This document shows positions 8,011 through 16,398 of a stretch of DNA of 64,000 nucleotides, piece by piece. Position 1 is the stretch's first letter; each line of letters opens with the position of its first letter. The position numbers and the translations under genes were made by a program. The stretch is from positions 13,786 to 77,785 of the forward strand of contig CAZXGG010000008.1 in NCBI GenBank assembly GCA_964640125.1, read 5' to 3'. Origin of the DNA: G020353115 sp964640125 (GTDB taxonomy: Bacteria > Bacteroidota > Bacteroidia > Bacteroidales > VadinHA17). A model generated the notes under the pieces. The model had not been told where the DNA came from, searched no databases, and worked only from the letters and a program-made list of their open reading frames with translations.

Positions 8011-8460
8011 ATGAAAATAGAAGCTTTTATTATCCTGGCGATCTTTGTTATCATGGTTGGGATTGTATCCTGCCAACGCACTTCCGGTTCGGGTAAAACG
8101 AACAGTCAGGTAGTAAACGATCAGCGCAATGATGGAGGAACACCCGTTATCAAATTCACAGATGAATCGCATGACTTCGGTGACATTGCTGCGGGGGAAA
8201 AGGTTTCTTATACATTCACCTATACCAATGACGGGGATGCAAATCTTGTAATTCTTTCGGCCACAGCCAGTTGCGGCTGTACGGTGCCCAAATGGAATAA
8301 AGACCCTTTGCCGCCCGGAAAAGAGGGATACGTTGAAGTTGTATTTGACAGTTCGGGCAGAAGTGGAAAACAGATCAAAAACGTTGCCATCCGATCCAAC
8401 AGTGATCCCGCAGTAAAGGTGCTTCAGATACAGGCAAACATTGTAGAATCAAATAATTAA
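8011..8460 (+). CDS. DUF1573 lipoprotein
   Basis: The ATG at 8011 gives 149 residues with a lipoprotein signal ending in VSC (Cys at about residue 17), then a polar linker and one DUF1573 immunoglobulin-like domain (about 45-145; HDFGDIAAGEKVSYTFTYTN, ASCGCTVPKW, VKVLQIQANI). The family is secreted and widespread in Bacteroidota, without a known biochemical role. The CGC pair in ASCGCT is typical. It starts 46 bp after nusB and ends 17 bp before yajC. Confidence 0.88.
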   Translation: MKIEAFIILAIFVIMVGIVSCQRTSGSGKTNSQVVNDQRNDGGTPVIKFTDESHDFGDIAAGEKVSYTFTYTNDGDANLVILSATASCGCTVPKWNKDPLPPGKEGYVEVVFDSSGRSGKQIKNVAIRSNSDPAVKVLQIQANIVESNN

Positions 8461-8477
8461 TTTAATACATACAGCTA

Positions 8478-8801
8478 ATGAACATGTTATTGTCAGTGAT
8501 TTTAATGGCTCCGGCCGGTGAAGGACAAAGTCCTTATATGTCCTTTGTATTTCTCCTGTTAATTATCCTTGTTTTTTATTTTTTTATGATTCGCCCGCAG
8601 GTGAGAAAGCAGAAAGAACTTCGTACCTACAGAGAAGGGCTGCAAAAGGGTGATAAGATTATAACAACCGGTGGAATATATGGAAAGATTGTAGATGTTA
8701 AGGATAGTGTTGTTTTAATCGAAGTGGCTGATAATGTGAGACTCAGGGTAGACAAAAGTGCCATTGTAAAGGATTCAACAGATTTATCAGCACAGAAATA
8801 A
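8478..8801 (+). CDS. yajC: preprotein translocase subunit YajC
   Basis: This 107-residue protein has a single N-terminal membrane helix (about 20-40, FVFLLLIILVFYFFMIRPQ) followed by the signature RPQVRKQKELRTYREGLQKG and a small beta domain (DKIITTGGIYGKI). YajC associates with SecDF in the Sec translocon. Length, topology and its place between the DUF1573 and YbbR genes are typical of Bacteroidales. Confidence 0.95.
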   Translation: MNMLLSVILMAPAGEGQSPYMSFVFLLLIILVFYFFMIRPQVRKQKELRTYREGLQKGDKIITTGGIYGKIVDVKDSVVLIEVADNVRLRVDKSAIVKDSTDLSAQK

Positions 8802-8811
8802 CCCTGGTCTG

Positions 8812-8819
8812 TACATTTG
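8812..8819 (+). promoter_or_regulatory. possible -7 element upstream of the ybbR-like gene
   Basis: TACATTTG matches the TAnnTTTG -7 consensus and lies 53 bases before the GTG start of the YbbR-like gene. There is no good TTTG at the -33 position, so it is a candidate internal promoter only. Confidence 0.35.
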
Positions 8820-8871
8820 ATCTTACTACTCAATACACCCATGTAACACAATCTTTTTTAATCGATGGATC

Positions 8872-9870
8872 GTGGAAAGTGATTCTGAAAATAGTAACAA
8901 CTCATTCTTCAAAAACATAAGAATTAAATTAGATCGGAAACTACTGATCTTTCTATTTTTTCTTCTTCTTTCAACGATCTTCTGGTTACTGAATGAATTG
9001 AGTAAAAATTCAAGCACAACCGTAACCTGCCCGGTTAAGTATACTAACCTGCCAAAGGATAAAGTGCTGGTAAAGGAGTTGCCATCCAGGTTTGAATTGA
9101 CGATTGAAGCTCCGGGTTATACCCTGTTGAAATATAAGCTCAGTAACCGTTTGTTGCCCCTGATTTTTGATCTCAACCAGTATGGTTTTACCATCATGGG
9201 GAATTCCAGTGCTCAGAAATTCTTTATTCTGACTTCAAGAGTCAGGTCAGGAATAGCAAGGCAGCTGAGATCAGATGTACAGTTACTTAACATTTCTCCG
9301 GATAGTATTATTTTTGAATTTGGGGAAATTGTTCAGAAGAGGGTGCCTGTGGTTCCGGATCTGTCGATTCAATATGCCAAGCAATTCATGCTGACCGGTG
9401 AGATCACCATTGATCCCGACACGATTGTGGTATCGGGACCGGATCTGATAATTGATACTATACAGCAGGTTTATACACGAAAGGAATTGATCTCCGGTGT
9501 AAACCAGTTGATTACGCATAGTATCAACCTGGAGGAGATAAAAAATGTCACCTATTCCACAAAAAAGGTCACCATTACTATTCCCGTTGAGCAATATACA
9601 GAAGCGCTCCTTGACATTCCGATTGAGAAGGTTCATGTCCCTGATAGTTTGGTACTGAAGACCTTTCCCGGGTTTGTAACATTATCCTGCAATGTTAGTT
9701 TATCCAACTACGAAAAGCTCACTCCTCATCAATTCAGGGCAGTTGTTGATTATGAGGCGATTGAAAAGAAACTCGGTAACAAACTCAAAGTAAGCATTGT
9801 AAAAGCTCCTGAATATGTGCGATCGATCCGCTTTCATCCGGTCAATGTTGAATTTATCATTGAGAAATAA
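8872..9870 (+). CDS. YbbR-like domain protein (CdaR-like)
   Basis: This 332-residue protein has a short cytoplasmic start, one membrane helix (about 24-44) and an extracytoplasmic region with YbbR-like beta repeats, seen as recurring segments such as VVPDLSIQYAKQFMLTGEI followed by PDTIVVSGP. In Firmicutes the homologue CdaR regulates the cyclic di-AMP synthase CdaA; no cdaA is present here, so the role is unclear. The start appears to be GTG at 8872, since no in-frame ATG is suitable. The stop overlaps the coaE start (TAATG). Confidence 0.8.
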   Translation: MESDSENSNNSFFKNIRIKLDRKLLIFLFFLLLSTIFWLLNELSKNSSTTVTCPVKYTNLPKDKVLVKELPSRFELTIEAPGYTLLKYKLSNRLLPLIFDLNQYGFTIMGNSSAQKFFILTSRVRSGIARQLRSDVQLLNISPDSIIFEFGEIVQKRVPVVPDLSIQYAKQFMLTGEITIDPDTIVVSGPDLIIDTIQQVYTRKELISGVNQLITHSINLEEIKNVTYSTKKVTITIPVEQYTEALLDIPIEKVHVPDSLVLKTFPGFVTLSCNVSLSNYEKLTPHQFRAVVDYEAIEKKLGNKLKVSIVKAPEYVRSIRFHPVNVEFIIEK

Positions 9871-10460
9871 TGCTTAAGATCGGTTTGACAGGAGGAATCG
9901 GTAGTGGAAAATCCCTTGTTTGTAAAATCTTTTCCACTCTTGGAGTACCTGTGTTTCATTCAGATGATGTTTCCAGGGATCTTATGGATCATGATCCGGA
10001 AATTATCAGAAAGGTTACCGGGATTTTTGGAAAGGGGATCTACCGGAATGGGATCTTGGACAGAAAAAGACTTTCAGAAGCTGTTTTTACGGATAGAAAA
10101 GCCCTGGAAAAACTGAATGCTGTAATACATCCTGCTGTTTTGGAGGCTTTTAATAGGTGGCTGACGGGTTGTAGCAATCCACCTTATATCATTAAAGAGT
10201 CTGCCATAATTTTTGAAAGTGGTACTGACAAAGGGCTTGATTATGTGATTATGGTTTCAGCCCCTGACGCTTTGCAAATCTCACGTGTGATGGAACGAGC
10301 CGGTACATCGAGGGAAGAGGTTCTACGCAGAATGAAAAACCAGATGAATGATGCGGAACGTTCAGCCCGATCGGATGAAATAGTTTACAACGACGGTCAT
10401 CAGCTGGTTATTCCGCAGGTACTTGAATTGCATAAAAAATTCACGGAACTCTCCGGTTAA
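9870..10460 (+). CDS. coaE: dephospho-CoA kinase
   Basis: This 196-residue enzyme performs the last step of coenzyme A synthesis, the ATP-dependent phosphorylation of the ribose 3'-hydroxyl. The P-loop GLTGGIGSGKS is at residues 5-15. The HSDDVSRDLM stretch, the conserved HP (VIHPAVL) and the RMKNQM lid segment follow. It is coupled to the preceding gene by a one-base overlap and is of normal length. Confidence 0.95.
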   Translation: MLKIGLTGGIGSGKSLVCKIFSTLGVPVFHSDDVSRDLMDHDPEIIRKVTGIFGKGIYRNGILDRKRLSEAVFTDRKALEKLNAVIHPAVLEAFNRWLTGCSNPPYIIKESAIIFESGTDKGLDYVIMVSAPDALQISRVMERAGTSREEVLRRMKNQMNDAERSARSDEIVYNDGHQLVIPQVLELHKKFTELSG

Positions 10461-10473
10461 CCTGACTTTTTTA

Positions 10474-10481
10474 TAGATTTG
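10474..10481 (+). promoter_or_regulatory. possible -7 element upstream of the TerB/DnaJ gene
   Basis: TAGATTTG matches TAnnTTTG, 76 bases before the ATG of the next gene. The -33 region is weak. Its position in the 96-bp gap after coaE fits a new transcription unit. Confidence 0.35.
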
Positions 10482-10556
10482 AAGTGTTGAATTGAGAAAG
10501 GATGAAATACTGTGAAGCTGGAGTATTGGAAAAACATTCAATAATAAACAGATAGC

Positions 10557-11279
10557 ATGGGTAAATTCGCGAAATGGATTGGAGGAGGATTGGGATGGGC
10601 TTTCCTTGGGCCAATTGGCGGATTAATTGGTTTTGCCCTGGGTTCACTTTTTGATAATGTTTCCAGTCAGCAAATGGTAACCGGAGATAGAAGAACGACC
10701 TCCGGTGCTTTTGCTATGAGTTTGCTGGTTCTGGTCGCAGCCGTCATGAAAGCCGACGGCAAAGTTCTTCGGTCAGAGCTGGATTACGTGAAGAAATTTT
10801 TCCTTCAGAATTTTGGGGCGGATACTTCAAAGGAAGCCATCGTGATGCTGCGGGATCTTTTAAAACAACAGATTCCAGTTCAGGATGTTTGTCGTCAGAT
10901 CCGGCAGAACCTGGATTATTCCGCACGGTTACAGTTATTGCATTTTCTCTTTGGAGTTGCCAAAGCAGACGGACAGGTACATTCTTCAGAGCAACGAACC
11001 ATTGAACTGCTTGCCGGATACCTGGGTATTTCTTTAAAAGATATAGAATCGATAAAATCCATGTTCGTTCCACAAACCGATTCTGCCTATAAGATTCTTG
11101 AAATTGATAGAGGTGCTACTGATGAAGAGGTGAAAAAGGCATACCGGAAAATGGCAAAAAAATACCATCCGGATAAGGTTAGCCACCTTGGTGAAGATTT
11201 CCAGCAGGCTGCCAACGATAAATTCAAGAAAGTAAATGAAGCATACGAAACGATAAAACGGCAAAGAAAGATTGCCTGA
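10557..11279 (+). CDS. TerB-like and DnaJ-domain protein
   Basis: This 240-residue protein has a Gly-rich hydrophobic N-terminus (about 8-30, possibly a membrane hairpin as in DjlA), a TerB-like helical domain (about 48-170 with ADGKV and KADGQV repeats) and a C-terminal J domain (about 176-240) with the HPD triad at 204-206 that stimulates Hsp70 ATPase. This is the DjlA arrangement. The DnaK partner is not in the window. It is followed after 29 bp by the DUF5606 gene. Confidence 0.88.
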   Translation: MGKFAKWIGGGLGWAFLGPIGGLIGFALGSLFDNVSSQQMVTGDRRTTSGAFAMSLLVLVAAVMKADGKVLRSELDYVKKFFLQNFGADTSKEAIVMLRDLLKQQIPVQDVCRQIRQNLDYSARLQLLHFLFGVAKADGQVHSSEQRTIELLAGYLGISLKDIESIKSMFVPQTDSAYKILEIDRGATDEEVKKAYRKMAKKYHPDKVSHLGEDFQQAANDKFKKVNEAYETIKRQRKIA

Positions 11280-11308
11280 TCGGATGAGTTTTTTTAAAAT
11301 ATGAAATT

Positions 11309-11911
11309 ATGGAACTAAAGGATATTTTAGCTATTTCTGGTTATCCGGGACTCTTTAAATTTGTTTCCCAGGGTAGAAATGCCATCATTGTTGAGAATTT
11401 AGAAACCAAGAAGCGCATGAGTGCATTTGGTTCTGAACGGATTAGCTCGCTGGAGGAGATCTCAGTCTATACCGATGAAGAAGACCTGCCGCTTGTTGAT
11501 GTGTTTAAAAAGATTTTTGAAAAGGAGGGAAATAAACCAACCATTGATCCCAAATCCGCACCGGAGAAACTGAAAAGCTATTTTTCTGAAATTATTCCTG
11601 GCTATGACAGGGATCGTGTATATACCTCGGATATTAAGAAAATTTTGACATGGTATAACCTGATGCATGAACTGAAGATGGTGAAGTTTGACGAGGAAGA
11701 GGAAAAGGTAGCTGAGAAGCAGGATTCAGAAGGGAAAAAAGCCGGTGATCAGGTACCTGCTGCCATGAAGAAAACCTCAGTAAGTAAAGGTGCAGACCAG
11801 GCAAAGAAAGCCTCCGGGAAAAAAACTGAAGGCCAGGTGAAAAAATCCGCTGTAAGTAAAGCGAGAACCCAGTCAGCAAAAACCGTGAAAAAAGGAACAT
11901 CCGGAAAGTAA
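11309..11911 (+). CDS. DUF5606 family protein
   Basis: This 200-residue protein begins with MELKDILAISGYPGLFKFV, the signature of a Bacteroidota-specific family of unknown function. Residues about 1-130 are the conserved globular part, and about 138-200 are a Lys/Ala-rich low-complexity tail (many KK, KA and AK steps) that may bind nucleic acid. It probably shares a transcript with the TerB/DnaJ gene. Confidence 0.85.
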   Translation: MELKDILAISGYPGLFKFVSQGRNAIIVENLETKKRMSAFGSERISSLEEISVYTDEEDLPLVDVFKKIFEKEGNKPTIDPKSAPEKLKSYFSEIIPGYDRDRVYTSDIKKILTWYNLMHELKMVKFDEEEEKVAEKQDSEGKKAGDQVPAAMKKTSVSKGADQAKKASGKKTEGQVKKSAVSKARTQSAKTVKKGTSGK

Positions 11912-11943
11912 CATTCCCATACCATGAAGCCTGGCCACATTAA

Positions 11944-12192
11944 ACCGGCACCAAAACGCATCTTTCTGCCGAACACTTTCCGTTATATGAAAGCAATATC
12001 CCGTTTATATTTATGAATGCCACGGGTAATCTCCGGGATCTTGAGACGATGATGCATGAGAGTGGCCATGCCATTCATTCCTTTTTATCAAAAGAATTGG
12101 AGCTTGTCGATTTTAATTTCTCAGGTGAGTATGTCCGGGAGTTGATGAAGCTTGTATCCGGTGAACTGGAAAAACTAGATCACTCAGGGTAA
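11944..12192 (+). pseudogene. remnant of an M3 family oligoendopeptidase
   Basis: One open stretch of about 82 codons, with an ATG only at 12013, encodes ESNIPFIFMNATGNLRD and then the zinc motif MMHESGHAIHSF, as in M3 metallopeptidases (HExGH). After about 12 more residues it jumps straight to FSGEYVRELMKLVSGELEKL, which resembles a region near the enzyme's C-terminus, and ends with TAA. A full enzyme has about 570 residues and needs a third zinc ligand well downstream of the motif; most of the protein, including that ligand region, is missing. It overlaps the end of mazG on the other strand by 9 bp. An internal deletion in a dead gene is the simplest reading. Confidence 0.7.
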
Positions 12193-13148
12193 CGGTTTGT
12201 TCAGGACTTTTTTTGCTTCTTCCCATAACGTATCCATTTCATCCATGCTGAGTTCCTTGAGTGTTTTGCCGTTTTGATGAGCTGTCTTTTCCAGGTAGTT
12301 AAAACGTTCAATGAATTTGATGTTAGTTCTTTCCAGTGCATTTTCCGGATCGATGCCATAGAGTCGGGCTGCATTGATGATGGTAAAAAACAGATCGCCG
12401 AATTCCTCCTCGATTTTTTGGTAGGATTCCGGATTGTTATCCCGAGTCCCTTTTGTTTTTTTCAATTCTTTTTGTAGCTCACTGACCTCTTCATCCAGTT
12501 TTTCCCAGATCTGTTCTTNNNNNNNNNNNNNNNNNNNNNNNNNNNNNNNNNNNNNNNNNNNNNNNNNNNNNNNNNNNNNNNNNNNNNNNNNNNNNNNNNN
12601 NNNNNNNNNNNNNNNNNNAATTCTTTTTGTAGCTCACTGACCTCTTCATCCAGTTTTTCCCAGATCTGTTCTTTCACTTCCCAATCAAATCCCACTCCCC
12701 TGACTTTTTCCTGGATACGGTTGGCTTTGACTAATGCGGGCAATGATTTGGGAACACCTCCCAGAACCGTACGGTTCCCCTGTCGAAGTTTTAACTCTTC
12801 CCAATTCTGCTTTACCTCATCTGCATTGCCAACCTTCACATCACCAAAGATATGAGGATGTCTGTAAACCAGTTTCTGGTTAATTGTTTCAATTACATCA
12901 AGGATATCAAAATCTCCCGTTTCAGAACCTATTTTCGAATAGAATACAATGTGCAGAAGAAGGTCACCCAGCTCATCTTTCATATCCTCAGTCTCTTCTT
13001 TAATAATGGCATCAGCCAATTCGTAGGTTTCTTCGATGGTCAGTCTACGAAGTGATTCAAAGGTTTGTTCTTTATCCCAGGGACACTCTGCTCTTAACCG
13101 GTCCATGATTGTCAACAGTTCTCCAAATGCCTCTAATGTTTTTTTCAT
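12184..13148 (-). CDS. mazG: MazG nucleoside triphosphate pyrophosphohydrolase, interrupted by an assembly gap
   Basis: MazG hydrolyses NTPs to NMP and pyrophosphate. Two MazG halves are seen: the N-terminal one with CPWDKEQTF, EETYELADAI and DELGDLLLH, and the C-terminal one with EEFGDLFFTIINAARL. The middle is broken by 100 N (12519-12618), but the 55 bases at 12464-12518 and 12619-12673 are identical. Removing the N block and one copy restores a single frame of 269 residues, which is normal for the family. The start codon overlaps the stop of the SAM hydrolase gene upstream by 4 bp. The gene is therefore taken as intact in the organism. Confidence 0.92.
12519..12618. other. assembly gap (100 N) that should collapse
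   Basis: The block is exactly 100 N and is flanked by two identical 55-bp sequences (12464-12518, 12619-12673). It is a placeholder joining two contigs that overlap, not missing sequence, because collapsing it restores the mazG frame. Confidence 0.95.
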
Positions 13149-13957
13149 TTCCTGGACTTATTGCTTTTTTGAGATGTTTTTTTATCCTTGAAAGATATTC
13201 TGATAGAAGAACCCGGGCTCAGGTTCAGAAGGCTTGCTGCATTGCCATTATTAATAGCAATTTCAAGCAGGTTCAGGGAATTGAACAGAGCCAGGATCTC
13301 CCCGGTGGAGGTTTCGCCATATTTTTTATTCAGTTTGTTGATCATATAGTGATTGCTTGTTACCAGGATTTCGAACGGTCGTCCTTTGCCCACGCGATCG
13401 AACAGATCGCGAGTGATGTTGGTAATGGCATTCTGATAGGAATCGATGTAGATGACACTGCCGGTTATAACCGAATCGTCTATAGCTGCCCGTAAGGGGA
13501 CACGTTTAGAAAGTTGGCCAAGTGGTTTCCCGAGTTCTGATATTTTTTTCCCTGCAGCGAGATGGCAAGCTGCTTTCGCAAATATAAAAAGGGATGGGAA
13601 GCTGGAGTCTTCATTTTCCATTTTGATTTGTACGATTGCTTCCGGTTCCTTGTTGATGATCAGTCCGAATATTCCATTGTCGCAGCTGATAAAGTAATGA
13701 CCATCTGCTTTTACGGCAACGTACGGATTATCCGATGAAGAAACCGTGTTTACTGCAATCACATGGACACTTCCCTTTGGATAATGGTGATAACAATTTT
13801 TCAGGATGAATGCAGCATGCGCTAAATTGAAATTGGGTATCTGATGTGAAATGTCAATTAAAGTAATGCCGGGTTCGAGACTAATAATTTTACCTTTAAG
13901 GGCCCCGAGGTAAAAATCATTCAAATTCCAATCGGATGTAAGGGTAACAACTGGCAT
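13145..13957 (-). CDS. SAM hydroxide adenosyltransferase (DUF62 / SAM hydrolase)
   Basis: This 270-residue protein starts with VVTLTSDWNLNDFYLGALKGKI, the conserved opening of the fluorinase/chlorinase-like family whose ordinary bacterial members split S-adenosylmethionine into adenosine and methionine with water. The conserved DISHQIPNFN, FISCDNGIFG (substrate Asp-Asn pair) and GSVIYIDSYQNAITNI segments are present. The long loop of the true halogenases was not seen. It overlaps mazG by 4 bp and shares its operon; PhoH lies divergently upstream. Confidence 0.9.
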   Translation of the reverse strand: MPVVTLTSDWNLNDFYLGALKGKIISLEPGITLIDISHQIPNFNLAHAAFILKNCYHHYPKGSVHVIAVNTVSSSDNPYVAVKADGHYFISCDNGIFGLIINKEPEAIVQIKMENEDSSFPSLFIFAKAACHLAAGKKISELGKPLGQLSKRVPLRAAIDDSVITGSVIYIDSYQNAITNITRDLFDRVGKGRPFEILVTSNHYMINKLNKKYGETSTGEILALFNSLNLLEIAINNGNAASLLNLSPGSSIRISFKDKKTSQKSNKSRK

Positions 13958-14049
13958 TATTGCTAAAAACTTCAGTCAAAAGTTATTAATTCAGCGAAAA
14001 ATCAGCTTACTTTGTACAGCTTAAAAGTAATCAATATTATGGATTTATC

Positions 14050-15015
14050 GTGAATGAGAAGATCATATATTTGGAGTCAATTGACCCGGTTGAGCTATTC
14101 GGAGTAAACAACGTGAACCTTGACAGGATCAGGGGTTTCTTTCCAAAATTAAAATTCATTGCCAGGGGGAATGAACTCAAGATAATTGGTGCTGAAGAAG
14201 AGATTGTTGATTTCGAAAAGAGCTTCGGTGTGATTATGGATTTCTATCTTAATTATAACCGGCTTGAGAAAGAGGATCTTGAACAGCTTCTGTTTGATCC
14301 GTCCCATCGGTTGCTGGCATCAAATGGTGATTTTAAGGAGCCCCTTGTATATGGAAGTACCGGCAAGCCGATATTTGCCAGGACGGTAAACCAGGTGCGA
14401 CTGGTGAAGGAGTATGCAAACAATGACCTTCTGATGGCAGTTGGACCGGCAGGAACCGGAAAAACCTATACAGCGATTGCGCTTGCAGTAAGGGCATTAC
14501 GAAATAAACAGGTAAAGCGAATCGTCTTAACCAGACCTGCTGTTGAAGCGGGAGAACACCTTGGTTTTTTGCCGGGCGATCTGAAAGAAAAACTGGACCC
14601 TTACCTTCAGCCCCTGTACGATGCACTGAATGACATGATTCCATCCAAGAAACTGGCAAGCAACATCGAAGATGGTACTATTCACATTGCTCCATTGGCA
14701 TTTATGAGAGGCCGTACACTGGAAAATGCTTTTGTAATCCTTGATGAAGGACAGAATACAACCGTAAATCAAATAAAAATGTTCCTCACGAGGATGGGAC
14801 AGAGCTCAAAATTCATTGTGACCGGTGATATTACACAGATTGACCTGCCCTTTCGGAGAGACTCAGGATTGTTGCAGGCTATGCGGATACTGAAGAACAT
14901 CGAGGGCATTTCACTGGTTGAATTCGATGAGCGGGATATTGTCAGGCACCGACTTGTGAAACAAATTGTCAAGGCCTATAACAATTCGGAAAATGATGAA
15001 AATATTAAAACATAA
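14050..15015 (+). CDS. PhoH family ATPase
   Basis: This 321-residue protein has an N-terminal KH-like region (about 1-80) and a PhoH ATPase domain with Walker A GPAGTGKTY (132-140) and Walker B LDEGQN (231-236), followed by a sensor segment (VTGDITQIDLP). PhoH/YbeZ proteins act in RNA metabolism and ribosome assembly with YbeY. The start appears to be GTG at 14050, since the ATG at 14039 is in another frame and stops at once. purC follows 11 bp later, an arrangement common in Bacteroidota. Confidence 0.92.
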   Translation: MNEKIIYLESIDPVELFGVNNVNLDRIRGFFPKLKFIARGNELKIIGAEEEIVDFEKSFGVIMDFYLNYNRLEKEDLEQLLFDPSHRLLASNGDFKEPLVYGSTGKPIFARTVNQVRLVKEYANNDLLMAVGPAGTGKTYTAIALAVRALRNKQVKRIVLTRPAVEAGEHLGFLPGDLKEKLDPYLQPLYDALNDMIPSKKLASNIEDGTIHIAPLAFMRGRTLENAFVILDEGQNTTVNQIKMFLTRMGQSSKFIVTGDITQIDLPFRRDSGLLQAMRILKNIEGISLVEFDERDIVRHRLVKQIVKAYNNSENDENIKT

Positions 15016-15026
15016 AAACGGATTTT

Positions 15027-15977
15027 ATGGAAAAAGCAATTGTAACAACCAATTTTAGTTTCCCGGGACAGCAAAGTGTATATCATGGAAAAGTGAGGGA
15101 TGTATATAACATTCAGGATACCTATTTGTTGATGGTTGTCTCTGACCGGATTTCTGCATTTGATGTCGTCCTGCCAAAAGGCATTCCGTTTAAGGGGCAG
15201 GTATTGAATCAGATCGCCTCTAAATTTCTTGACTTAACAAGCGACATTGTCCCAAACTGGAAAATTGCCAGTCCGGATCCCATGGTAACGGTTGGTCACT
15301 ATGTTGAACCCTATGAAGTTGAAATGGTGATCAGAGGATACCTGACCGGTCATGCATGGAGAGAATACAGGTCTGGTAAACGGGAACTTTGTGGTATTCC
15401 ACTACCGGAAGGCATGAAGGAAAATGAGCAATTTCCGGAGCCAATCATAACCCCTACAACAAAAGCGAAAGAAGGACACGATGAGGATATATCAAGGGAG
15501 CAGATCATTTCCCGGGGCCTGGTTGCGGAAGCAGAATACCGGTTGCTGGAGGAGTATACCCGAAAATTGTTTCAACGGGGAAATGAAATGGCTGCTGATA
15601 AGGGTCTGATCCTGGTTGATACAAAATATGAGTTCGGAAGGAAAGATGGTCAAATTTACCTGATCGATGAAATACACACACCCGATTCGTCCCGCTATTT
15701 TTATCTGGAAGGATATGCCGAACGCCTGGCCAAGGGAGAACCCCAGAGACAGCTTTCGAAAGAATTTGTCCGGCAATGGCTTATCGAAAACGGATTCCAG
15801 GGGAAAGAAGGACAGAAAATACCGGAAATGACCGAAGAATTCGTGAACCTGGTATCGGAACGGTACATTGAGCTGTATGAGAACATTACCGGTGAACGGT
15901 TTGAACGGGCAGAATCGGCTTCCGTTCATGAACGCATCGAAAGAAATGCAAACGAGTTCCTGGAAAAAATGGGATGA
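15027..15977 (+). CDS. purC: phosphoribosylaminoimidazole-succinocarboxamide synthase
   Basis: This 316-residue enzyme ligates aspartate to CAIR in purine synthesis. Diagnostic segments are YHGKVRDVY (19-27), VVSDRISAFD (37-46), EMVIRGYLTGHAWREY, and the C-terminal LIDEIHTPDSSRYF. It is longer than the E. coli enzyme (237 residues) and matches the longer eukaryote-like and Bacteroidota form. It is co-directional with the PhoH gene and probably cotranscribed with it. Confidence 0.95.
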   Translation: MEKAIVTTNFSFPGQQSVYHGKVRDVYNIQDTYLLMVVSDRISAFDVVLPKGIPFKGQVLNQIASKFLDLTSDIVPNWKIASPDPMVTVGHYVEPYEVEMVIRGYLTGHAWREYRSGKRELCGIPLPEGMKENEQFPEPIITPTTKAKEGHDEDISREQIISRGLVAEAEYRLLEEYTRKLFQRGNEMAADKGLILVDTKYEFGRKDGQIYLIDEIHTPDSSRYFYLEGYAERLAKGEPQRQLSKEFVRQWLIENGFQGKEGQKIPEMTEEFVNLVSERYIELYENITGERFERAESASVHERIERNANEFLEKMG

Positions 15978-16398
15978 TAGAGTTCAGAGTACAGGGTACA
16001 GAGTTCAGNNNNNNNNNNNNNNNNNNNNNNNNNNNNNNNNNNNNNNNNNNNNNNNNNNNNNNNNNNNNNNNNNNNNNNNNNNNNNNNNNNNNNNNNNNNN
16101 NNNNNNNNCGGCAGGCAAGGCGATAGTCACACACTGGTTAGTTGCTTCCTTCGGGAGCGTTATTAATGGTTATTAGGTTATTCCGTCGTCGCTAACTCCC
16201 CCCCGCCAAAGGCGGATACGGACTTCAAGAATGCAAAGACGGAAAAAGTAGGGTGTCTGATATTACAAACTGGAAAATCCCCTTAAAATCTTACCGTTAT
16301 TATATATACCAGAGGGGATTACATGAAACGTATCAACTTATTAACGTATCAACGTATAAACTGTTAACCATTACCATTTTCCCTTTAACCATTAACAT
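15978..16398. other. gene-free region with a true assembly gap and dispersed repeats
   Basis: After purC comes a short direct-repeat stretch (GAGTTCAG at both ends of 15980-16008), then 100 N (16009-16108). The right edge begins in CGGCAGGC, part of a common GCCTGCCGGCAGGC-type palindrome, and unlike the other two gaps the flanks share no sequence. Further right are a CCGCCAAAGGCGG hairpin (16203-16215), the GGTGTCTGA word of a dispersed repeat (16252-16260), an inverted pair AATCCCCT/AGGGGATT (16276-16283, 16313-16320) and AT-rich tandem-like words (ACGTATCAAC). No gene is supported. Confidence 0.7.

Noticed and set aside
8872..8874. ATG at 8865 considered as the YbbR-like start
   Set aside because: It is in another frame; only the GTG at 8872 leads directly into the conserved protein.
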